From assembly GCA_017744715.1 (NCBI GenBank), contig JAGIAT010000001.1:186001-250000 (forward strand): DNA of 64,000 bases, in the 5' to 3' direction. Origin of the DNA: Niabella sp. (GTDB lineage Bacteria; Bacteroidota; Bacteroidia; Chitinophagales; Chitinophagaceae). The notes beneath the pieces were generated by a model. It was not told the DNA's origin. It worked only from the letters and a program-made list of their open reading frames with translations, and did not search any database. Position numbers and translations under genes: made by a program. Shown here piece by piece: positions 34,436-46,100 of this stretch. The stretch's first letter is position 1. Each line of letters opens with the position of its first letter.

Positions 34436-34795
34436 TTACCGGGTTAATTTTTCAAGGGTATTGTCAATCGTATCTGTAAAATACACCTGCCGGCCGGCAT
34501 TGCTTTCGCGGATAAAATTGTGTAAACTGTTGGAGGCAATGTTTGACCAATTGCCGATAATTGCCACGCGTACCTGGTAGTTGGTGAATTTTTGCAGGAT
34601 TTCACCGGCCAGCTTCGTGCGCAGGTCGAAGAAGGCCGGTGTTATATTATGGGCATGCAGGATTACGGTATCGTACCCCTGATAATAAATGTTCCCAATA
34701 AGATCAACACCATCTTCTGCTTCCTTAAGGTATATTTCCCGGCTTTTTATTTCGGCAACTATCCGGTGGTTTCTTGTGTGTGCTATAATTTCCAT
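34436..34795 (-). CDS. DUF4180-family protein
   Basis: This 119-residue soluble protein has the features of DUF4180: EIYLKEAEDGVDLIGNIYYQGYDTVILH, ITPAFFDLRTKLAGEILQKFTNYQVRVAIIG and a C-terminal part ending FTDTIDNTLEKL. The fold resembles STAS-like or phosphorelay-like alpha/beta proteins, but no activity is established. It follows the DMT transporter on the same strand after 40 bp, so they may be co-transcribed. Confidence 0.87.
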   Translation of the reverse strand: MEIIAHTRNHRIVAEIKSREIYLKEAEDGVDLIGNIYYQGYDTVILHAHNITPAFFDLRTKLAGEILQKFTNYQVRVAIIGNWSNIASNSLHNFIRESNAGRQVYFTDTIDNTLEKLTR

Positions 34796-34835
34796 ATTGA
34801 TAATCGTATTCTTATAAGGAATACAGGAACCGTAC

Positions 34836-35756
34836 TTAAGGCTTACGATTGCTTTTACGTTTGTCGAGCTGACTAAGCGCCAGCCCTGCCAGTACCATCA
34901 ATACCCCGGCGATCGTATAAACGCTTACAGGATCATGTACCCAAAGCGCCGCGATGATGATGCCGAATACGGGACAAATAAACAGCCACATGCCCGCTTT
35001 TACGGCATCCTGTTTCAGCAGGTGGAGCCACAATGCAACGGCGCCAATCGAAACCGGTATGGCCAGCCAAAGAGTGCCTCCCCAGAACGCGGCGGTGTAA
35101 TGGTTGGCCGATCCTTTATACGTATACAGCGCGATGGGCAACATAAGCAACCCACCAAAAAAGGTTTGCCAGCCGTTGATTACAAACAGGTGCATTTGTC
35201 CCCAGCTTCTTGATGAAAAATAAATGGTGCCGATGGAATACGAAAGCATACTGGCCAGCAGCAAGACCAATCCCAATGGCGTTACCGAAGCACCGCCCAG
35301 TAAGGGCCAGGCTACTAGCAGGATGCCCAGCAAACAAATGCAGATGGCAAGAAGGATGCGGAGCGGCAATGGCTTTTTTAAAAAGAATACCGATATAAAG
35401 CTGATGAACACAGGGCTAACCGCCACCGTTAAGGCGCCGATGCTGGCCGTTACCTGCTGCATGGCAATTACATACAGCCCCAGGTAAATGGTAATGTTCA
35501 GCATTCCGTAAATGATCAGCGGCTTCCATTCCTTTTTCCGGGGCAGGGGCCTGCGAAGTACCAGGTGTGCAATGATTAACATAATGAACGCGGCTACACC
35601 AAAGCGCATTACGGCAATCACCAATGGCTGGGAAACGGTTAACGCAACCTTGGTAGCTGTAGAAGCAGATGACCACAGTACGGCAAACACCAATCCTGCC
35701 AGTATCCATTTTAACCCGGTATGTTTTTTTTGCGTCTGCACGAAAGAATCCGGCAA
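34836..35756 (-). CDS. DMT-superfamily (EamA) permease
   Basis: This protein of about 306 residues has ten predicted transmembrane helices in two EamA repeats (about 15-150 and 165-295). WSSASTATKVALT and the helix-10 region GVLMVLAGLALSQL are typical. It exports small metabolites, often amino acids, at the inner membrane. No ATG exists near the first helix; the likely start is the TTG at 35756, since the first helix begins at about residue 15. DUF4180 follows it. Confidence 0.88.
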   Translation of the reverse strand: MPDSFVQTQKKHTGLKWILAGLVFAVLWSSASTATKVALTVSQPLVIAVMRFGVAAFIMLIIAHLVLRRPLPRKKEWKPLIIYGMLNITIYLGLYVIAMQQVTASIGALTVAVSPVFISFISVFFLKKPLPLRILLAICICLLGILLVAWPLLGGASVTPLGLVLLLASMLSYSIGTIYFSSRSWGQMHLFVINGWQTFFGGLLMLPIALYTYKGSANHYTAAFWGGTLWLAIPVSIGAVALWLHLLKQDAVKAGMWLFICPVFGIIIAALWVHDPVSVYTIAGVLMVLAGLALSQLDKRKSNRKP

Positions 35757-35815
35757 AAATACGGGGTTGTCGGGGAATTATGATAATACCGGCGGGCAAT
35801 ACATATCTATTGTAC

Positions 35816-35856
35816 CTCAAAATAAAAGAACCGCTCCGGTTGGCCGGGAGCGGTTC
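35816..35856 (-). terminator. Intrinsic terminator after the Rpn-family gene
   Basis: Read on the reverse strand, a 10-bp stem (35847-35856 with 35828-35837; GAACCGCTCC/GGAGCGGTTC) is followed by TTTTATTTT. It lies just past the stop of the reverse-strand Rpn gene. Confidence 0.85.
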
Positions 35857-35878
35857 CTTCGATCTTTATTTAAGACGC

Positions 35879-36781
35879 TTATTTCTTTTTCTTCAAAGAT
35901 GCACGGACTTTTTTCACAAAATCGAGCGGAACTTCAGCGGCATTCATCGCCTGTGCATCCGTAAAGCCAAATTTGCTGATCAGGTTGGCAACAACTTCAG
36001 CCTTGCCTTTCGCTTCACCCTCAGCTATACCTTTTTCTTCCGCCGTTTTTAATACGGAATACTCGGTCCATTTATCTAAAACATCCTTTTGATATAACAT
36101 ATATTCCTCCGCTTTTAAATTGGCTACTTCAGCAATTTTAAATAGTTTCTGAAATATCTTCTTCTGTAAAATTACCGGAATTTTTTGCAATTTCGCCATA
36201 TTGCGCAGTACATACAGCCAGCGCTCCAGGTCGGTCTTTACGTCTTTTTCTTCCAGGTTAAAATTTGGCAACTCTAAAAATATAAATCCCAGCTTGTTAT
36301 AAAACACTTCACCGGTTTCTTCTTCTGCAAGGTGTACCCGGTGCAGGTATTTACCAGGTGGGGTGTTATGAACGGTAAAATCCATGAGGCCTACAAAATA
36401 CACTTCCTTTAATTCAAAATCCCAATGCTTATTCCCCTTAGCTCCCTGATCGTGTAGCCGGCTGGCGGTATAAAAAATGGCGCGATCGGCGAAAAATTTC
36501 TGGTTAGCACGCTGCACTTCAATAATAAAGGTTTCCCGGTCGGCTCCCGTGCAGGTTAAATCAAAGATGGTTTTACGGTAGTGCTTCGCCGGCCCGTTGT
36601 GCTCCTGTGGCGTATATACCAGGTTGCATATTTCTTTACGTCCCTTGAACAACGCATTCAAAAAAGCCATCAACAGGTCTTTATGCGGTTCCGAACCAAA
36701 TAATCTTTTGAAACCGAAGTCAGTTAGGGGGTCAATGTACCGGCCTATCGGTACCATCGACAGGTTTTTCATAGTAGCCAT
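35879..36781 (-). CDS. Rpn-family PD-(D/E)XK nuclease
   Basis: This 300-residue protein belongs to the recombination-promoting nuclease family (PDDEXK_2). It opens with PLTDFGFKRLFGSEPHKDLLMAFLNALF, and the catalytic core reads FDLTCTGADRETFIIEVQRA (Asp and Glu-x-Gln). The C-terminal third contains a basic or glutamate-lysine-rich helix with a short repeat (EGEAKGKAE) and a final KKKK. Start at 36781 or at 36772 (MKNLS). These proteins are mobile-DNA-associated endonucleases found in many scattered copies in Bacteroidota. The gene stands alone with its own terminator. Confidence 0.9.
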   Translation of the reverse strand: MATMKNLSMVPIGRYIDPLTDFGFKRLFGSEPHKDLLMAFLNALFKGRKEICNLVYTPQEHNGPAKHYRKTIFDLTCTGADRETFIIEVQRANQKFFADRAIFYTASRLHDQGAKGNKHWDFELKEVYFVGLMDFTVHNTPPGKYLHRVHLAEEETGEVFYNKLGFIFLELPNFNLEEKDVKTDLERWLYVLRNMAKLQKIPVILQKKIFQKLFKIAEVANLKAEEYMLYQKDVLDKWTEYSVLKTAEEKGIAEGEAKGKAEVVANLISKFGFTDAQAMNAAEVPLDFVKKVRASLKKKK

Positions 36782-36929
36782 AGTTAAAGGTACAATATTG
36801 TTTAAAACATGCGCTTCGTTTTGCAGCGCGTGTTCTAAAATAAGTTTTACAACTACAGTGCGGATCGTTGAGCGCTTGTCCTCGTTTTCCCCGATTTACT
36901 ATATTTACCGGGTACTAATACCACCTTTA

Positions 36930-37487
36930 ATGATCACCGAAAAAGAAAAAATGCTTTCAGGAGCGCTTTATGCTCCGTCTGATCCCGAGTTGCGGGCGAT
37001 GAGCGACCGGGCACACCGGCTCTGCCAGGAGTACAACCAATGCAATGCCATTGATCATGCGGCAAAGGCGGCCATTCTGAAAATGCTGATCCCCAACCAG
37101 GGAAAAGGGCTTTATATAGAAGGCCCTTTCTTTTGTGACTACGGAGTAAATCTGTATATCGGAGATCATGTGTTCTTTAATTTCAATTGTACCATCCTCG
37201 ATACGATGCCGGTGACCATTGGAGATCATTGCATGTTTGGACCCGGTGTGCAGATCTATACGCCGCTGCATCCTATGCAGGCAGCGGAACGGAATACAGG
37301 ACTGGAATATGCGAAGGAAGTGGTTATCGGCAATAGTGTTTGGGTTGGCGGCAATGTTACTATATTGCCCGGGGTACATATCGGGGATAATTGCGTGATC
37401 GGTGCAGGCAGCGTGGTAACGCGGGATGTACCGGCAAATAGCTTTGCAGCGGGTAACCCGGCGAGGGTTATTAAAACTATCAGCTGA
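36930..37487 (+). CDS. Maltose/galactoside O-acetyltransferase family (left-handed beta-helix)
   Basis: This 185-residue protein has an N-terminal maltose-acetyltransferase helix segment (EKMLSGALYAPSDPEL) and then hexapeptide repeats forming a left-handed beta-helix (GDHCMFGPGVQIYTPLHPM, GNSVWVGGNVTILPGVHIG, GAGSVVTRDVPANSFAAGNPARVIK). The catalytic histidine is in TPLHPM. It is a cytoplasmic trimer that acetylates sugars with acetyl-CoA. I use the ATG at 36930; the frame is open further upstream, but the family starts here. The adjacent alpha-galactosidase is on the other strand. Confidence 0.92.
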   Translation: MITEKEKMLSGALYAPSDPELRAMSDRAHRLCQEYNQCNAIDHAAKAAILKMLIPNQGKGLYIEGPFFCDYGVNLYIGDHVFFNFNCTILDTMPVTIGDHCMFGPGVQIYTPLHPMQAAERNTGLEYAKEVVIGNSVWVGGNVTILPGVHIGDNCVIGAGSVVTRDVPANSFAAGNPARVIKTIS

Positions 37488-37570
37488 CGGCCATCAGCCG
37501 ATAGTTGTGTACATATTTGTGTAAATTCATGTAATCTGTGAGCAAAAACCTGGCGCCTTAAACCGAGCCG

Positions 37571-39772
37571 TTACAATGCTTCTATACTCAGCACCACACT
37601 GGTACGGCTCAGGGTTACATTAGGATTGAACCCGATGGTCATTAAAAAATCACCACTGTAGATTTTGCTTTCGTCGATGCCAGATTTTTGATTGGCATAG
37701 AGATTCAGCTCCCTGATCCGGTATTTTTTTGCGGGATCAAGCCCCTGGAGCTTTATGGGGTTTACAGTCGCTTCGCTGATATATCTTGCGTTGGTAAGAT
37801 AGTTGAACATAACGGCTTTGTTCTTTTCCTTATTGACAAACATTAAGGATGCCAGGTCTTTTTCATAAGGGTTCGCAAGCCGGTACAGATCGCCGTGCCA
37901 TACAAGATCCTTAAAGCCGTTGTAGTTTTTAACCGCCTGCTGACAGAACGAGCGGTCTTCCGGTTTGAGCTCATTGGCCCGGATGTCGAACCCCAGCTTG
38001 CCCATCGATGCCACATCCACCCGGTACTTCAGCGGTTGTTTGCCCCAATCGGTTACATGATTGCACATGGCGATGGCCGGGTAGTAGTAGGAGTAATTCC
38101 ATTGGATGAAAACGCGCTCCAGCGGGTCGGTATCATCACTCAGCCAGAATTCGGTAAAGTATTTGAGCAAACTGTAATCCGAGCGACCGCCGCCGCCGGA
38201 ACAAAGCATCATTGGCACTTTGGGATATTTTGAACGGATGCGTTGTAATACCTTTTCGAGCCCGCGGGTATACTCCACATATAAATGGGATTGCGGGATC
38301 CTGTTCTTTTCCAGGTATTGCGAGTGCCCGTTAAATATCGGCGCATTGCAATCCCATTTAATAAAGGCCAGTTCCGGGTTCTTTTTAAATAAGCCATCCA
38401 CTACGCCAAATACAAAGTCCTGTACCTGGGGGTTGGTAAGATCCAGCACCAGCTGGTTCCGGTAATAGATCTCCGGGCGTTGGGGTTCGCGCAGCACCCA
38501 GTCGAGGTGCTTTTCATACAATTCACTTTTGGGATTCACCATTTCCGGCTCAATCCAGATACCGAATCGGATGCCCTGTTTCCCCGCTTCATTCACCAGG
38601 TAAGGAATGCCATCCGGCAATTTCTTTATATTTTCCTGCCAGTCGCCCAGGCCGGCCTTATCTCCGTTTCGCGGGTATTTATTGCCAAACCATCCGTCGT
38701 CCAGCAAAAAAAGATCTACTCCAAGGTCTTTAGCGCCTTTAAAAAGGCCCACCAGCTTTTCCTGGTCAAAATCAAAATAGGTGGCTTCCCAGTTGTTCAG
38801 CAACGTAAGCCGCTGGCCGTTTCCATCCAGTAGCTGGTGGTTGCGCAGCCAGTGCTGCAGGTTGCGACTGCCGGTTCCGGTTCCGGTAAAGGACAGCGTA
38901 TAAGTAAACCGCGGGGTTTCAAACATGGTACCCGGCTTAAGGCTATAGGCAGACTGGTAGGGATTGATGCCCGCTACGAGGTGCATTTTTTTATTGATAT
39001 CCGTTTCAAATTGTATGGAATAATTCCCGTTCCAGGCGATCTGCCCCAGCATTACCGTACCGCTGGTTTCTGTAGCCGGTGCGTCCAGCGCCAACATAAA
39101 ATTGGGTGAGCCCACCAGGTTCTCCCGGGTACCCAGTCGCGACTGGATGGTATGCATACCCTGTTTCAGTTGTGTTTGCTCCGGCTGCATTTCTTTTGCC
39201 CAATTGCCGTTATAACTGGTAAGGTAGTAATCCTTATTATAGAAGTAAAGATTGGCCGAGGCATATTTGTTAAGGATGACGGTTCCTTTTTCCATATGCC
39301 GGATCACACTCCACTGTTCAATGACATCCTCATCTTTCCAGGCCTTGAAAAAAAGATCTACATAAAACGGGTAAACCGCATCCTTCAGCGTGATCTTGGT
39401 GAGTGTGGCGCCGCCTTCATTCGTAACGGTTTTGTTCTCATAACGAAGATCGAGTGAATTGTTTCCATCTGCATGTACCACGGCGATGGCCGGTTCGGAA
39501 AAGTTGTTGTCGACGCCCGCTACGGCAAAGGCACTGTTGTTGGAACTTCCGCCATCGCCGGTAAGATGGTACATTCTGCCTGCTGCCGTATATTCATCCG
39601 GGGCCTGTAGTTTTTTCCCGGTATGAATGATCTTTAAATGGTTGTTCTTATCCGTTTGCAGCACCACGGCTACATTCCCGGTTTCTACAGGGATGATGGT
39701 TTGTGCGGCAACGGTTCCGGTAAAGTTGCTGATAAGGGCAAGGCCGATGCTTAATGGGAACAATTTTTTCAT
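37571..39772 (-). CDS. GH36 alpha-galactosidase (secreted)
   Basis: This 733-residue enzyme starts at the ATG at 39772, giving a signal peptide (MKKLFPLSIGLALISNFTG). A longer upstream frame exists but lacks a better start. An N-terminal beta-sandwich (about 25-300) precedes the (beta/alpha)8 barrel. The nucleophile is Asp474 in FIKWDCNAPI and the acid/base lies at SDD (about residues 546-547), both conserved in GH36. LFLLDDGWFGNKYPRNGDKAGLGDW marks the barrel entry. It removes alpha-1,6-linked galactose from raffinose-type oligosaccharides, galactomannan or glycoconjugates in the periplasm. It shares strand with the glucan synthase gene after a 337-bp gap, so it is probably transcribed separately. 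Confidence 0.93.
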   Translation of the reverse strand: MKKLFPLSIGLALISNFTGTVAAQTIIPVETGNVAVVLQTDKNNHLKIIHTGKKLQAPDEYTAAGRMYHLTGDGGSSNNSAFAVAGVDNNFSEPAIAVVHADGNNSLDLRYENKTVTNEGGATLTKITLKDAVYPFYVDLFFKAWKDEDVIEQWSVIRHMEKGTVILNKYASANLYFYNKDYYLTSYNGNWAKEMQPEQTQLKQGMHTIQSRLGTRENLVGSPNFMLALDAPATETSGTVMLGQIAWNGNYSIQFETDINKKMHLVAGINPYQSAYSLKPGTMFETPRFTYTLSFTGTGTGSRNLQHWLRNHQLLDGNGQRLTLLNNWEATYFDFDQEKLVGLFKGAKDLGVDLFLLDDGWFGNKYPRNGDKAGLGDWQENIKKLPDGIPYLVNEAGKQGIRFGIWIEPEMVNPKSELYEKHLDWVLREPQRPEIYYRNQLVLDLTNPQVQDFVFGVVDGLFKKNPELAFIKWDCNAPIFNGHSQYLEKNRIPQSHLYVEYTRGLEKVLQRIRSKYPKVPMMLCSGGGGRSDYSLLKYFTEFWLSDDTDPLERVFIQWNYSYYYPAIAMCNHVTDWGKQPLKYRVDVASMGKLGFDIRANELKPEDRSFCQQAVKNYNGFKDLVWHGDLYRLANPYEKDLASLMFVNKEKNKAVMFNYLTNARYISEATVNPIKLQGLDPAKKYRIRELNLYANQKSGIDESKIYSGDFLMTIGFNPNVTLSRTSVVLSIEAL

Positions 39773-40109
39773 ATGCATGAATGCTGTATTTCTGTATAGA
39801 GAGCGAAAATACTTCATTCGGGATGATTTTGCCATAAAGAACGGGCGTATCAATTTGATTGAGCCGGCTGTAGATGATAGTGAATGCTGCAGAAACACAG
39901 AAGTTGTATCCGGCGCCGCTACATTGTCATGCCGCCCCGATAGGATCAACCGGGACGTTTCGGCATCTATTCATTATATTAATGCAGATCCTGAAACAGG
40001 AGTACAACTGCTACAGGTTGCTTCAATCAATTATTCCCGGCAAATAATCAGGATCAGGGCAACTTATATATCCACTTTCGCAGGTAGATTACATGATTTT
40101 AAGAGATAC
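39773..40109. other. Non-coding gap with an interspersed hairpin
   Basis: This 337-bp stretch has no gene. ATGCCG (39929-39934) with CGGCAT (39961-39966), plus inner CCCG (39936-39939) with CGGG (39951-39954), forms a hairpin of the type often dispersed between genes in this group. Confidence 0.5.
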
Positions 40110-43100
40110 TTACAGGTCCACCAGTACATGATGTTCATGCCCGTCGTCCTGCAATGTGATGAACGGATCGTTTAAGGGCTGCCCGTTTTCGCTGAGCCGG
40201 ATATTGCCATCTTTTTTATTGTTTTTAACCTGTATATGATAAACCGTAGTTCCAAACCGGTACCGGATCTCATATGCATCCCATGCATCGGGAATGCAGG
40301 GATTCAGGTAAAGGCGTTCGCCTTCCCGGTGCAATCCCAGAATGGAGCCAATTGCCAGTTGATAGGTCCAGCCGGCAGAACCGGTGTACCAGGTCCAGCC
40401 ACCCCGGCCTTCGTGCGGTGGTGCACCGTAAACATCTGCAGCCATTACATAAGGCTCCACCTTGTATTTTTCAACATCTGCAGCCGTAAGGGTATGATTC
40501 ACCGGGTTTACCATGGAGAATAATTCCCATACCCGTTCCCGGTCTTTTAAAGCCGCGAAGGCCATGATGGTCCAGATCGCAGCGTGCGTGTACTGACCGC
40601 CATTTTCCCGTACGCCGGGCACATACCCTTTGATATAACCGGGATACAGATCCGATTTATCAAAGGGTGGTGTGAGGAGTTTAATGATCTTATTCTGACG
40701 GTCTACCAGGTACTGGTTCAATGCCTGCATACCCTGTAAACTCCGCTCCGGCTCGCCGCCACCGGATAGCAGGGACCAGCTTTGCGAAATGGAATCGATC
40801 TTGCATTCTTCATTGAACGCAGATCCCAGCGGCGTGCCGTCATCAAAGTAAGCGCGCCGGTACCAGTCACCATCCCAGGCATGCTGATGAATATGCGCTT
40901 TTAATTTTTCGGCTTCTGTTTGGCAAAGCGTGGTAAAATCAGCATCGCCATATTCCGCTGCAATGATGGCAAAATGTGTAAGTACATCGTAAAGGAAAAA
41001 TGCCAGCCAAACGCTTTCGCCTTTCCCATGTTCGCCCACTTTATCCATACCATCGTTCCAGTCGCCCGACCCGATCAGCGGCAATCCATGCTGCCCGAAT
41101 CGTAATCCATGGCGGATGGCATGTTTACAGTGATTGTACAACGTTTCCCAATGATTCAGGAATACAGGCAGATCGTAATACGATTCCTCATCCGGCTGTA
41201 AAGGACGCCCGTCTATAAAGGATACGTATTCATTCAATATTTCCTTGTCGCCTGTGGCCGTAATATACCGTGTGGTAACATACGGAAGCCAGAGATAATC
41301 ATCGGAGCAGGTTGTACGTACCCCGCGGCCGGTGGGCGGGTGCCACCAATGCTGTACATCGCCTTCCTTAAATTGCCGGGAGGCGGCCAGGAGGATCTGT
41401 TCTCTTGTAATTTCGGGCGTGGTATGCATCAATGCCAGTACATCCTGTAACTGGTCGCGGAAACCGAAGGCACCGCCAGACTGATAGAATCCGCTTCGGC
41501 CCCAAACCCGGCAGGCAAGCGCCTGGTACAGCCACCAGCCATTGGTCATTACGTTCATGGCTTCATCCGGGGTTTTTACAAAAACAGCACCCAGGATATG
41601 GTTCCACTGATCGTGTACCTTTAACCGGGCTTCCTGTGCAAAGGCATTTCCTTTGATCTGCTCCACCAGTTCCCGGGTTTCCTGTTCGTTTTTGCCCGCT
41701 CCCATACGGAAAACGATTTCCTGCTCTTCTTCCGGTGCAAGGTGTATCACTACCTGCAGCGCTGTACAGGGATCCAGTCCCGCACCGGTTCTGCCGGAAA
41801 GATGCTTTCGCGAAAGTGCTTCAGGGCGGCTAAGGGTACCGTTTCTGCCAATAAATTCTGTACGGTCGCAGGTGAATGTTTTTTCGCGTGCATCGGTGTC
41901 AAAAAAGGCCACCTTTTCTGAAAAGGCCGAATTATAACGGTTGCGTGCAAACAATACATTTGTTTGGGGATCCTTGTCGGCCACCACGAACATTTTATTT
42001 CTATGTGCCAGGTCGCCCAATACCCATTCCACATATCCCGTTACCGATAATTTGCGTTCCTGGCTGGTAAGATTGCGCAGCTTCAGGACCACATATTTCA
42101 CCGGCAGGGCCTCATCTACATACACCCAAAATTCCGACGCAATGCCATAATGGATGTGTTCATAAACTGAATACCCAAAGCCATGACGGGTAACGTACGC
42201 GTTTTTGCCGGGCGCCGGTAACGGCGTGGGCGACCAGTATACGCCGGTTTCTTCGTCACGGATATAATAGGCCTCGCCGCATTTATCGGTTACCGGGTCG
42301 TTTTGCCAGGGTGTAAGCCGGAATGCCTGCGCGTTGTCTACCCAGGTATAAGCCGATCCGCTTTCAGACAACATGGACCCGATCTCTTTATTGGCAATGA
42401 TATTGCACCAGGGTGCAGGAGACTTTTTCTGCTGGCCGGACTCCAGGATGTATTCTTTACCATCCTGTGTAAATCCGCCGGTAGCATTGTTAAACAGCAG
42501 CTGACCGGGCAGGGCCACGCTTTGCGACGGGTCTGTTTTGGGATGCCGCGGCTGTACGGCAAGCGGCTCGGGTAGTCCTTTTGTCGGTGTTTTCCGCAGC
42601 ACCTGTTCCGCCAGCGTACCCTTGTCGTCATCAAAAATAACACGGGCAACGGTCTGAAACAGGATGCGGTCTTCGCTGGAGATCTGGTCGCCCGCTCTTA
42701 CAAAAATACCACCGGGCTGATCCAGCACGCCACCGCTGGTAGCGGTGATAAACCCGATCACCTGGTCCTGGAATACCTGGCGGTAAGACCCGAAATCATC
42801 ATTCCAGATCACAAGATCTACCCGCAAGGCTTTTAAGGACCAGTATGAGTGCGCTTTGATCAGCTGCTTAACCAGGTCGATATTGTTGCTGTCTTTTACG
42901 CGAACCAGCACAATGGGCAGGTCGCCGGAGATGGCATAGCTCCAAAGCCCCGGCTGCCCTTTCAAATTGCTTTCAATAACGGAAGCTGCTGCCCGGAAGT
43001 TATTGTTGGCATAAATAATAGAGCCGGCGATGGCATTAAAAAGCTGGGCTTCTACTTCGGTAGCGTTGATCTGGCGCAACAGTACCTGGCTATGTGTCCA

Positions 43101-46100
43101 TGCCAGTTCAAATACCCGGTTCTTGATATACCGGTCCTGGTACTTGGCCAGCAGGCCCATACAGCTCTCTTTCGATTCGCCAATGCCCATTACCAGGTCC
43201 AGGGTTACTGTTTGGCGGCCTTTTAGTGTAATCCGGTGCCGGATGGCAACAATGGGATCCAGCACCGAGCCTGCTGTACCGGAGAGCGGACCATCCTGCT
43301 GCAGGGCTGCCGGAGCCGCTACGGACTGGCCCCGGCCAATGAACCGCATGCGGTCGGTTTCATAGGACACCTGCTCGCTGGTGGCGCCATACAGCATAAA
43401 GGTATGGAACATCCATGGCGGTGTATCTTTCCGGGCCCTTGGCCTGCGGGTGCAGAGGATGGCGCCGGTATCTTTTTCGATTTCCGTTTGTACAAATAAA
43501 TTGCTGAAGGCCGGGTGGGCTTCATCGGCTGCCTGGTCTGCCAGCACCACTTCTCCAAAACTGGTAACCTCGATGGTTTTGGTGGAAGCCGACCGGTTGG
43601 TGATCCGGATACGGCGGATTTCCACATCATCCTCCGGAGAAACCACCAGGTCCGTTTTTGTTTCAAAACCATCATCCACACGCCGGAATACGATATGCCC
43701 CTGTGAAAAAACCGTTTCATAGGCCTTGCTTTTCCGGAGGGTAGGTTGATAGGTGTTGGACCAGAAATGACCGGTGCTTAGGTCTTTTATATAACAGAAT
43801 ACACCCCAGTTGTCCAATGTTGTGTCCTCCCGCCAGCGGTTTAATGCGATGCCCTTCCAGCGGCTATAGCCGCCGCCGCTGTTACTGATCATGAGGGCAT
43901 ATCTTCCGTTAGACAATAGCTGTACCTCCGGAATGGGTGTATTCGGAGTTGTAAGTACCCGCATATGCGACTCATGCGAAACCGTTTGCCGGGTACTGTT
44001 ATCTTCTGTATGCTCATAAAAATTCGTAGAGCGCGGCGCTTTTTCCTGGAGCAATAACAGGGCCGACTGAAATTGCGGATCCCTGATAAACCGTTCCTGC
44101 ATTTTTTTATCCAATAGCAGATACGCCATAGCCAGGAAGCTCATTCCCTGGTGATGCACCATAAAGGACTTTATGATGGCATACGACTGTCCGCGCGGCA
44201 TGCGCGAAGGCGTATAATCGATGGCTTCGTAAAAACCATAACGCCCTTCAAACCCTTTTTGCGACAGGGTCCGGAGGTTATCCATCGCTTCCGCAGGATC
44301 AATCATCAGGGCCATCATGGTTGCATAAGGAGCAATGACGAGGTCGTTCGCCAGTCCTCTTTTTAAGCCCAGGCCGGGAATACCGAACGACTGGTATTGA
44401 TAGTGGAGGCTGGTATCTACCAGGTTATAACCCGATTCTGAAATGCCCCAGGGAATATTGTTCTTATTGCCGTACTCGATCTGGTTTTTTACGGCGCCTT
44501 TGTTGCTGCGGTCCAGCAGTGTATTTTCATAGGAGGGCATCAGCAGCTGGGGCATCAGGTACTCGAACATGGATCCGCTCCAGGATAACAATACCGGGTT
44601 GTTGCCCATATTGGTAACCAGCCGGCCAAGCGTAAACCAGGCCGTTTGCGGGATCTTACCCTGTGCAATGGCCGCAAAAATACCCAGGCGGGCTTCGGAA
44701 GCCAGCATGTCGTAATAGCTTTTATCGGCGGCATCCTCGCTTACATTGTACCCGATGTGGAAAAGGTGCTGGGTTTTATTATAAAGGAAATCATAGTCTG
44801 CCGTTGAAAAGTCAACACAATTATGTTTTATTTTTTCAAGTCCTGACAGAAAGCGGGTAGCGGAAGCAGCACCTGTTTCCAGTGCTTTCAACAGCAGGTT
44901 TAAATGTACTGTATCGGCATTATTGCCGGCTTCTTTAATGTATTCATGGATATAGCCGGGCAATATACGCTGCAGTTCCAGTATATTATTGATCGAAGGC
45001 ACTTCATCCAGAATCTGCAACCGGGAATATGCGTTCGGAACCGGCAGGTGCTGTGCCCATGGACAAAAGGTCCGGATGCAGGTAACAAGATCTGTTAGCT
45101 GGTTTTCCAGGCGTTCGGCCCAGTCCAGTGCTTCGGTGTTTGCAGCCATAACGGTACTGCTTTTTAAAAGACCGGCCTGCTCCTGCAACGCGCTCAGCTG
45201 CGCTATCAGCCCGGTCAGCGAAAGCGGAAACGTGGCTTTCAGGTTGTCAAGAATCCTGCCGGGCAGCACCAGTAACGCCGTCTGTGTTTTTTTATCACAC
45301 ACACTTTTTAATACGGCAAAGGTATCCAGTAAGCCATTCACATGTTGTTGCTTAAAGAGCTTCTCCTGCCGGATCTCATCCAGCCCCTGCCGCAGCACCA
45401 TAACACTCGCAATAAAATTACCGCTATCCACAGCAGAAACATATTTAGGCTGCAGGGGAACCAGTGAAACCGTATCGTACCAGTTGTAGAAATGGCCGCG
45501 GTACCGTTCCAGTGCCGAAAGCGACTCGAAAGTTTTATAGGTACGCTCCGCCAGTTTGTTAATGGACAAATAACCGAAATCGTAAGCAGACAAATTGGAA
45601 AGCAGTGACAGACCAATATTGGTGGGGGAAGTGCGGTGTGCCAGCGATGCAATCGGGTGCTCCTGATAGTTATCGGGCGCCAGCCAGTTGTCTTCCTGCG
45701 CCACAAAATCTTCAAAATACCCCCAGGTCTTGCGGGCATAAAAATGCAGCCGGGCAATATCCTTTGACGACAGGGCAACCGTTTTTTTAGAGGAAGGGTT
45801 GCTTACCTTCCAGGCCACTGCCGGTGCCAGGAACCAGGCCGCAAGAATGGGGCTGGCCATCCATAGTGCAGCGGGGTTAACGATGATCAGCAAGGCAATG
45901 ATACCGGCCGGGATCATTACCGAGGGCCACATATAGGCATATGCTCCAAGGATGGTTTTTTGTTTCCCGCCAGACATACCGGAAGGGGTCCACTGCAGCA
46001 GCCGGTGGTGGGAGACCAGCATCCGCCAGTTGGCCCGGAAAATGGCATCCAGGTTTTGAACGGCTTCAAAAGGAAGACAGAGGATGCCAAACAGGATATG